A stretch of DNA of 64,000 nucleotides from Bradyrhizobium sp. BR 10289 (lineage in GTDB: Bacteria; Pseudomonadota; Alphaproteobacteria; Rhizobiales; Xanthobacteraceae), in NCBI RefSeq assembly GCF_019455385.1, contig NZ_JACOFR010000008.1:186001-250000 (forward strand). The letters are read 5' to 3'. A model generated the notes under the pieces. The model did no database searches. It was given only the letters and a program-made list of their open reading frames with translations, and was not told the DNA's origin. Made by a program: the position numbers and the translations under genes. Numbering within the stretch: the first letter of the stretch is position 1; each line of letters begins with the position of its first letter. Shown piece after piece: positions 58,997 to 64,000 of this stretch.

Positions 58997-59425
58997 TCAG
59001 GCCGTCTTGATGTAGTCCCGCAGGGCTTCCTGCTCGTTCTCGTATTCCTGGACGCGACGCTTGACGATGTCGCCGATCGAGATCAGGCCGACCACCTTGC
59101 CGTTGTCGACCACAGGCAGATGGCGGAACTTGCCGGTCGTCATCATCTCCATGAGCTCGGCCACCGTGTCGGTCTCCTTGCAGGTGACGACCTTGCGGGT
59201 CATGACCTGGGAGACCGGCTCGTCCAGGGCACCGGCGCCGCGCTCGCCGATCACGCGCACGATGTCGCGCTCGGACAGGATGCCTTCGAGCCGGCTCTGG
59301 TTCATCACCAGCACCGCGCCGATCTTCTTCTCGCCGAGCAGCTTGACCGCAGCCGACAGCTTGGCGTCGGGCTCGACGCTCATGATCTGGTGGCCCTTGG
59401 TGTTGAGAATGGAACGTACCGTCAT
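58997..59425 (-). CDS. CBS-domain pair protein
   Basis: A 142-residue protein made of two CBS motifs: MSVEPDAKLSAAVKLLGEKKIGAVLVMNQ and PVSQVMTRKVVTCKETDTVAELMEMMTTGKFRHLPVVDNGKVVGLISIGDIV (described here by segments). CBS pairs bind adenosyl ligands such as AMP or ATP. The C-terminal helix is charged. GGGAGG lies five bases before ATG 59425. The target that it regulates is unknown. It is convergent with the patatin gene, seven bases apart. Confidence 0.92.
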   Translation of the reverse strand: MTVRSILNTKGHQIMSVEPDAKLSAAVKLLGEKKIGAVLVMNQSRLEGILSERDIVRVIGERGAGALDEPVSQVMTRKVVTCKETDTVAELMEMMTTGKFRHLPVVDNGKVVGLISIGDIVKRRVQEYENEQEALRDYIKTA

Positions 59426-59496
59426 TGTCGCCTCCCTGAATCGGATCCGGCCGCGTTTCGCGGTCCGGACTTGTTCACGAGTCTTCAACTAACAGT

Positions 59497-59646
59497 TTAA
59501 GCGCCGGTTTCACGCTCGTGCGCTTTGCGAAGCATCGCCGCTAGCGGCTTGCAGCTTCGACATTCTTCTGGCGAATGATGGATGAATTCGGGCCGCGCCG
59601 CAAGCGCCGCTTCAGATACGGTCTGAAACGTCCTGTGATGACGCAT
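59497..59646 (-). CDS. 49-residue Cys-containing protein candidate overlapping the rhomboid gene
   Basis: From ATG 59646 a 49-codon frame encodes MRHHRTFQTVSEAALAARPE and ends PLAAMLRKAHERETGA, with a C-x-x-C pair in EECRSCK. It overlaps the 3' end of the rhomboid gene by 35 bases on the same strand, in another reading frame. The composition is protein-like, but ribosome-site evidence is weak. It could be a small zinc-binding-type protein translated from the rhomboid mRNA. Confidence 0.38.
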   Translation of the reverse strand: MRHHRTFQTVSEAALAARPEFIHHSPEECRSCKPLAAMLRKAHERETGA

Positions 59647-60430
59647 CCGCAGCATCGCTCCGCATGCGCGGCACGGGATCGAACAGCGCGAACAGCAGCA
59701 GGCCCGCAAAGAAGCCGCCGATATGGGCCTGCCAGGCCACGCTGGTAGTCTCGGAATCCACCCCGATCGCGCCGACGCCGAAGATGATGTTGACGCCGAA
59801 CCACACCGCGAGAAAGCCGACCACCCGGCCGTCGCGCAGCGCGCGCGACAGCGGCAGCGCCGGAACCTTTGCGGCGGTATCGGCGTCCGAACGTGTGAAC
59901 GACAGGAAGCTGCCGCGGGCGAACGCGAAGCGGATCGCGGCTGCCATCGCGCCCGACACCGAGGCCGAGGCGCCGATCATCGGCGCCACCGCGTGCTCAT
60001 GGGTGACGAGATGGGCGAGCGCGCCGGCCGCCGCCGTCACCGCCATGAACACGAAGAACCTGATCGCGCCAAAGCGCCGCGCCAGCGCGCTGCCGAACGG
60101 CAGCAGCCACAGCACGTTGAAGCCGATATGGGTCAGATTGGCGTGCAGCAGCGAATACGTGACGAAAGTCCAGACCTTCGCCCCGGCCCCGCCCGGGATC
60201 TGCAAATCGAGCAGCGAGGAATCGTAGCGCTTCGGGATGAAGCCGAAGACGTCGATGGTCCAGTTCTCCAGCTCCGGCGGCAGCAGCACCCGCAGATGGA
60301 TCACCGCCAGCAACGCGATATAGGCGGTCAGCGCCCCCGGCAGCGTCAGGATCGGCTCGCGCGGAGCCTCCTCAATGGCCGGCGCCTCGGCTTGAGGATC
60401 GTGCGGCGGAGAATTGGGCGGGGAATCCAA
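59612..60430 (-). CDS. Rhomboid-family intramembrane serine protease
   Basis: A 272-residue membrane protein with about seven hydrophobic segments. The rhomboid signatures are present: LLHANLTHIGFNVLWLLPFG (loop and helix 2), the catalytic Ser in MIGASASVSGAMAAA (Ser159) and the His in AWQAHIGGFFAGLLL (His236). It cleaves membrane segments of unknown client proteins. No ATG lies in the N-terminal part; I use TTG 60430 because a strong terminator (60505-60540) lies upstream in the longer frame. The start remains uncertain by a few codons. Confidence 0.85.
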   Translation of the reverse strand: MDSPPNSPPHDPQAEAPAIEEAPREPILTLPGALTAYIALLAVIHLRVLLPPELENWTIDVFGFIPKRYDSSLLDLQIPGGAGAKVWTFVTYSLLHANLTHIGFNVLWLLPFGSALARRFGAIRFFVFMAVTAAAGALAHLVTHEHAVAPMIGASASVSGAMAAAIRFAFARGSFLSFTRSDADTAAKVPALPLSRALRDGRVVGFLAVWFGVNIIFGVGAIGVDSETTSVAWQAHIGGFFAGLLLFALFDPVPRMRSDAADASSQDVSDRI

Positions 60431-60504
60431 GGCAGCTTCGCTTTCGGCGCGATCGGAGCGGTCCGCTGGAGATAGTCGCCTTTGACGTCCCTGCGCAAGT
60501 GCAC

Positions 60505-60540
60505 AAAAGGAAAAGGCGGGGCCCTGGGAAAGCCCCGCCT
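60505..60540 (-). terminator. Strong intrinsic terminator with no upstream gene
   Basis: On the minus strand GGCGGGGC-TTTCCCAGG-GCCCCGCC is followed by TTTTCCTTTT, an excellent intrinsic terminator. There is no minus-strand protein gene between it and the divergent PAS_5 gene, so it either ends a small RNA or attenuates the rhomboid transcript. Confidence 0.8.
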
Positions 60541-60700
60541 GTCCGTGTCGGCCTTCCGGCACCAAGAGAGACAAGGTGTATCCCCACCCCTCCCCGGCCC
60601 GTGGCCAAACTGTTTGACGCCTGTGTACAGGCCCCGCCGAGAACCTGGAGCAAAGCGGCGAGGCTTGCGACCGCGATCACCATAGCAGCGCGGCGGCGGA
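60505..60700 (-). ncRNA. Candidate small RNA or 5' attenuator of the rhomboid gene
   Basis: The gene-free interval between the rhomboid start and the PAS_5 gene ends, on the minus strand, in a strong intrinsic terminator. A CtrA-type motif lies at its other side (60715-60730). This layout suggests a transcript of about 180 bases, which would contain a further stem (CGGCGGGGCCTGTACACAGG). The 5' end is a guess, and no known RNA family is recognised. The nearby ATG 60683 opens a frame that runs through the terminator, so a short coding role is less likely. Confidence 0.35.
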
Positions 60701-60714
60701 CGGGAAGCCCATAG

Positions 60715-60730
60715 TTAATTTAACGTTAAC
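60715..60730. promoter_or_regulatory. Candidate CtrA-binding site
   Basis: TTAA-TTTAACG-TTAAC fits the known CtrA consensus TTAA-N7-TTAA(C) on the plus strand, and TTAA-CGTTAAA-TTAA fits it on the other strand. It lies 152 bases upstream of the PAS_5 gene and next to the candidate small RNA. CtrA is the master cell-cycle regulator of alphaproteobacteria. Binding is inferred. Confidence 0.45.
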
Positions 60731-60881
60731 GACGCAAAGGTCGGCTTAAGAGGTCTCAAAACGCCCCTGCGGCATGGACGCTGCAAATCCCCTCCTGCAC
60801 AACAACGAAAGGGATCGCGGGTGCACTGAAGCGGGACAGGTCTGTCCCGCCCGGCCGGCACCCCGGGGTTAGCGTTCAGAC

Positions 60882-61436
60882 ATGAAACATCCGTCGAGCC
60901 GCGCGTTCTTCGCGTATTGGGACAAGAAGCGCGGCACGGCGCGGGCCCCTGACCGGGCCGATATCGATCCGGCTGCGGTCCGCGGCCTGCTCGGTGACAT
61001 CTTCGTCCTCTCCTGCGAGCCAAATCTCGGCTTTCCGTTCCGCGTCGCCGGTACGCGCGTCTGCGCGCTGGCCGGAACGGACCTCAAGGACCAGAGTTTT
61101 GCGGCCCTGTTCAACGAGGCCAGCCGCAGCGAGATCGAGGAGATCACGACCATCGTCGCCGACGAGACGCTGGGCGCCATCGCCGGCGTCACCGCCGCCC
61201 GCGAGGACGGCAGCAAGGCGCATCTCGAACTGCTGCTGCTGCCCTTCAACTCCCGCCCGCATACGCCTGTCAGCGTCACCGGCGTGCTCGCGCCGTTCGA
61301 CGACGAATGCGGCGCGCTGGGCAGCTTCAGCCTCACTTCCTGGCGCTACCTGCACCAGCCGGAAAAGCTGCTGCCGCGCGCGATCCGCAAATTGCAGATC
61401 GCACGGGGGCTGATGGTGTATGAAGGGCTGAGGTAG
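60882..61436 (+). CDS. PAS_5-family single-domain PAS protein
   Basis: A 184-residue cytosolic protein. SRAFFAYWDKKRGTARAPDRADIDP at the start and RGLLGDIFVLSCEPNLGFPFRVAGTRVCALAGTDLKDQSF are signatures of PAS_5 proteins (PF07310), a family of small stand-alone PAS proteins in alphaproteobacteria. No output domain is attached. It probably binds a small ligand or partner protein. A perfect CtrA-type box lies upstream, which would suit a cell-cycle role, though that is inference. Confidence 0.88.
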   Translation: MKHPSSRAFFAYWDKKRGTARAPDRADIDPAAVRGLLGDIFVLSCEPNLGFPFRVAGTRVCALAGTDLKDQSFAALFNEASRSEIEEITTIVADETLGAIAGVTAAREDGSKAHLELLLLPFNSRPHTPVSVTGVLAPFDDECGALGSFSLTSWRYLHQPEKLLPRAIRKLQIARGLMVYEGLR

Positions 61437-61502
61437 TTCTCGCCGTCACGGCCGGGCTTGTCCCGGCCACACAGGTGCCGCGCGAACGTGAGACGAACCA
61501 GC

Positions 61503-62009
61503 ATGTTCAAGCCGCATTGGCGCCTCGCGCAAGTCTCCGATCTGCCTGACATCACCGCGATCGCGGCGCGCATTCATCCTGAGATGCCTGAGCGTCCCGA
61601 GGTGCTCGCGGAGAAGATGCGACTCTGCCCCGAAGGCTGCCGCGTGCTCGTTGCGGGTGATGCGATCGCCGGGTACGGCCTCGCGCATCCCTGGAAGCAG
61701 CACGACATTCCATCGCTCGACGGCTTCCTCGAAAAACTGCCGGAGGATGCGGACTGTTTCTATGTGCACGACGTTGCCGTGCTGCCCGATTTCCGCGGCG
61801 GCGCGGCGCGCGATTATGTCGCGATGATCGAGAAGCTCGCGCGCACATCCCATATCACGACGCTCGCGCTGGTCTCGGTCTACGCCACGCGGCCGCTGTG
61901 GGAGCGTCTCGGCTTTCGGCCTGTCGCGGTGCATGCCGAATTGCGCGCAAAGCTCGCATCGTATGGTGGAGCTGCGACCTACATGCTCCGCGACCTCGCT
62001 GCGACGTAA
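61503..62009 (+). CDS. GNAT-family N-acetyltransferase
   Basis: A 168-residue protein of the GNAT fold. Start MFKPHWRLAQVSDLPDITAI is typical of these acetyltransferases. The acetyl-CoA pyrophosphate loop is YVHDVAVLPDFRGGAARDYV (Arg-x-x-Gly/Ala variant), and YATRPLWERLGFRPV is the strand 5-helix end region. Substrate unknown; could be an amino group of a protein N-terminus or small molecule. It is separated by 66 bases from the PAS_5 gene. Confidence 0.88.
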   Translation: MFKPHWRLAQVSDLPDITAIAARIHPEMPERPEVLAEKMRLCPEGCRVLVAGDAIAGYGLAHPWKQHDIPSLDGFLEKLPEDADCFYVHDVAVLPDFRGGAARDYVAMIEKLARTSHITTLALVSVYATRPLWERLGFRPVAVHAELRAKLASYGGAATYMLRDLAAT

Positions 62010-62136
62010 CGGCCCGCGCCGCGCCGGCGCGGCTCACGCGAGCGTGAAGCGTCCCCTCGAACCCGATCCAGCCAGCCCCCGTCGAAGCTGTGTGCGAGGC
62101 GTTCCGGTCTCGCCAAACCGAGGCTGGAGAATTTCC

Positions 62137-62430
62137 ATGAAACTCACATTGTCGAAAGTTGCATTGCTTGCATTCGCCGCGACGGCCGCCTTCAGCGCGA
62201 CCAGTGCCAACGCGGCGCAGTACCGCGCCTACGGCTGCGACGTCGGCTTCTTCGAGGGCTGCACCGGCTTCATCGAAGCACCGAACCAGGGCGGACGCCG
62301 CGTCGTTCGCACCGACCACGACATCTCGCCGATCTACATGAAGCAGACCGATCCGCGTTACAACACGTCGCTGCGCGATGCCGGCGGCGGTGGTGGCGGA
62401 GGCGGCGGTGGTGGCGGCGGCGGCCGCTGA
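62137..62430 (+). CDS. Small exported protein with poly-glycine tail
   Basis: A 97-residue protein with signal peptide ending ANAAQ (cleavage after SANA or NAA). The mature part has two Cys (GCDVGF, GCTGF) that could bridge, a basic centre (GGRRVVRTDHDISPIY) and a run of fourteen Gly before the terminal Arg. GGAGA lies seven bases before ATG 62137. The glycine run probably makes a disordered end. Function unknown. Confidence 0.82.
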   Translation: MKLTLSKVALLAFAATAAFSATSANAAQYRAYGCDVGFFEGCTGFIEAPNQGGRRVVRTDHDISPIYMKQTDPRYNTSLRDAGGGGGGGGGGGGGGR

Positions 62431-62451
62431 GCCACACCTGATTTTTCAGAT

Positions 62452-62479
62452 GATGTCGCCGGCGCAATCCGGCGGCATC
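62452..62479. terminator. Hairpin between convergent genes
   Basis: GATGTCGCCGG-CGCAAT-CCGGCGGCATC has one mismatch in an 11-base stem. It lies 22 bases after the Gly-tailed gene and 28 bases from the convergent helicase stop. No good T-run follows on either strand, so termination is uncertain. Confidence 0.45.
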
Positions 62480-62507
62480 ACTTCCGTCTGCGCGATCGTG
62501 CGGCCGG

Positions 62508-64000
62508 TCAGCCGCGATGCTTCTTCTTTTTCTTCTTTCCCGGCGCGCCCTGCATCGGCCACGGTGTGACCGAGGGCTCGGCACGGCCCGGCTTGGTCTT
62601 GTGCTTCTTTTTCTTTCCGAACGACGGCACCTCATCGAATTTCGGCTTGCGTTCGCCGTGGCCCTTGTCGCGCGACTTGAATCCACCGGCATCGCGCGGA
62701 CGGTCGTCGCGGCGCTCGCGATGATCGCTCTCGCGCGGCTCGCGCCGAGGCGCCTCGAACCGCTGGTCCGACCGCGCGTCCGAATGGTCTTGCCGCTGCG
62801 GGCTATCTGCCATCGGCTCGATGCGGATGCTGTCTTCCTTGTCCGGGCGCTTGACCTTGGCGGCGAAGGACTCCGCGACCCGCTCCGAGATCTCGAACTC
62901 GGTGGTGGTGTCCATGATCTTGATGGCGCCGATGTCCTGCTTGTTGATGCCGCCACGACGACAGATCATCGGCAGCAGCCAGCGCGCCTCGGCATTCTTG
63001 CGCCGCCCGATCGCGGCGCGGAACCAGACGCTGCCCTCCGCCATGCCGTGCTTCGACGACGCTTTGCCCGGTTTCGACCGGGGCCTGACGGGACCATCGT
63101 CGCCGCCTTCGCCCCTCGCCTGGAATTTATCGCGACCGCGATCATCACGCGACCGGGCGGGCCGCTCGCCGGGATCGATGATGTCCTCGGGCGACGGCAA
63201 CCGCGCGCGATAGAGCCGCGCCAATGCTGCGGCAATATCCTCGGCCGGCCGCTCGGCAAGCAGCGCCTGCGCCAGCGCCAGATCGTCCGGCGTCGTCTCC
63301 TCGGTGAACAGCACGTCCTTCATGCGGTCGTGATCGAGCTTGCGGATTTCTTCCGCCTGCGGCGCGGTGCCCCAGGCCGCATCGACGCCCGCAAGATTGA
63401 GCAACAGCTCAGCACGCCGCCGCCGCGCCGGTGGCACCAGCAGGACGCTCGTTCCCTTTCGGCCCGCACGCCCGGTGCGGCCCGAGCGATGCTGCATCAC
63501 CTCGGCGTCGTTGGGCAGGTCGGCGTGAATGACGAGATCGAGGCTCGGCAGGTCGATGCCGCGCGCGGCAACGTCGGTCGCGACACAGACGCGGGCGCGC
63601 CCATCCCGCAGCGACTGCAGCGCCATGGTCCGCTCGTTCTGAGTCAATTCGCCTGACAAGGCGACCACCGAGAAGCCGCGTTCCAGCAGCGCCGCCTGCA
63701 AATGCCGGACGTTGTCGCGCGTGCTGCAAAACACCAATGCGCTCGGCGCCTCATAGAAGCGCAGCACGTTGACGACGGCATGCTCGACATCGCCGGGGGC
63801 GATGCGGGTGGCGCGGTATTCGATGTCGGCGTGCCCGCCTTCGTCACCCGCGACCTCGATGCGGAAGGCATCGCGCTGATATTGCCGCGCCAGCGCGACG
63901 ATGCCGCGCGGAAACGTCGCCGAGAACAGCAGGGTGCGGCGGGTCTCCGGCGCGGTCTCGAGAATGAACTCCATGTCCTCGCGAAAGCCGAGATTGAGCA
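62508..64000 (-). CDS. DEAD/DEAH-box RNA helicase with DbpA-type RNA-binding domain (N-terminus beyond window)
   Basis: The visible 497 residues start inside motif II's neighbourhood (NLGFREDMEFIL) and include motif III LLFSATFPRGIV, motif IV SALVFCSTRDNV, motif V CVATDVAARGIDLPSLDL and motif VI MQHRSGRTGRAGRKG. After these comes a Lys/Arg/Gly-rich linker and a DbpA-like RNA-binding domain (EGSVWFRAAIGRRKNAEARWLLPMICRRGG, IKIMDTTTEFEI). The C-terminus is a basic Lys/Arg tail. The remaining N-terminal half (motifs I and II) lies beyond position 64000. Likely role: ribosome assembly or RNA remodelling in the cold or during growth. Confidence 0.93.
   Translation of the reverse strand, partial: LNLGFREDMEFILETAPETRRTLLFSATFPRGIVALARQYQRDAFRIEVAGDEGGHADIEYRATRIAPGDVEHAVVNVLRFYEAPSALVFCSTRDNVRHLQAALLERGFSVVALSGELTQNERTMALQSLRDGRARVCVATDVAARGIDLPSLDLVIHADLPNDAEVMQHRSGRTGRAGRKGTSVLLVPPARRRRAELLLNLAGVDAAWGTAPQAEEIRKLDHDRMKDVLFTEETTPDDLALAQALLAERPAEDIAAALARLYRARLPSPEDIIDPGERPARSRDDRGRDKFQARGEGGDDGPVRPRSKPGKASSKHGMAEGSVWFRAAIGRRKNAEARWLLPMICRRGGINKQDIGAIKIMDTTTEFEISERVAESFAAKVKRPDKEDSIRIEPMADSPQRQDHSDARSDQRFEAPRREPRESDHRERRDDRPRDAGGFKSRDKGHGERKPKFDEVPSFGKKKKHKTKPGRAEPSVTPWPMQGAPGKKKKKKHRG

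Noticed and set aside
60372..60683. 103-codon minus-strand open frame starting at ATG 60683
   Set aside because: It runs through a strong terminator and into the rhomboid gene in another frame, with no conserved motif.

Overview
The window looks like a chromosomal segment of an alphaproteobacterium of the order Rhizobiales, most likely Bradyrhizobium or a close relative. The reasons are the high G+C content with strong codon bias, many short secreted or single-helix proteins of the kind typical for that genus, frequent long inverted-repeat elements between genes, and housekeeping genes in a familiar rhizobial arrangement (folE-hisI, an IscU-like gene and yidD close together). There is no sign of a plasmid, a prophage core, a CRISPR array or an intact insertion sequence. 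This assignment comes from sequence familiarity, not from a database search. || Layout. 0-2.5 kb: end of a GAF-type gene translationally coupled to an MFS transporter, divergent from a LysR regulator, with an inverted repeat between them. 2.9-5.5 kb: two consecutive peptidoglycan-enzyme-like genes that share a C-terminal hydrophobic module. 5.6-10.4 kb: luciferase-like monooxygenase, a caspase/SUMF1 fusion and an OmpA-type protein. 10.7-16.3 kb: tRNA-Tyr, rlmB, three secreted small proteins, tRNA-Thr, two methyltransferases and a hydrolase. 16.4-23.5 kb: a chemoreceptor followed by many small membrane, secreted or lipoprotein genes, an outer-membrane barrel and a TPR protein. 23.6-31.6 kb: serine hydrolase, S10 peptidase, NAD kinase, receiver and Hpt proteins, DUF2336 protein and a lytic transglycosylase with a CtrA-type site upstream. 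31.8-35.5 kb: hisI, folE, IscU-like scaffold, ClpP-like periplasmic protein, yidD. 35.5-39.2 kb: MFS-MOSC-ferredoxin reductase operon divergent from an XRE-cupin regulator. 39.2-51.8 kb: APC permease with a secreted partner, alpha/beta hydrolase, MFS, thrS, nitroreductase, serine hydrolase and a PAS-GGDEF-EAL protein. 51.8-56.6 kb: a repeat-rich segment holding an AraC regulator divergent from phzF and a Bug-type binding protein, ending in an aldo/keto reductase remnant. 56.6-64 kb: periplasmic protein, patatin, CBS protein, rhomboid protease, PAS_5 protein, GNAT, a Gly-tailed secreted protein and a DbpA-like RNA helicase cut by the window end. || How it fits together. Most of the window is ordinary core chromosome with short operons. 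Three divergent regulator/operon units (LysR-MFS; XRE-cupin with MFS-MOSC-reductase; AraC with phzF-Bug) look like small-molecule uptake and conversion modules whose substrates cannot be read from sequence. The least explained items are the paired peptidoglycan-enzyme genes with the shared C-terminal module, the caspase-SUMF1 protein whose SUMF1 part lacks the formylglycine-enzyme cysteines, and a strong minus-strand terminator with no gene in front of it next to a CtrA-type site. Inverted-repeat elements sit mainly at gene 3' ends and between convergent genes, and two copies of one family abut stop codons of unrelated genes.
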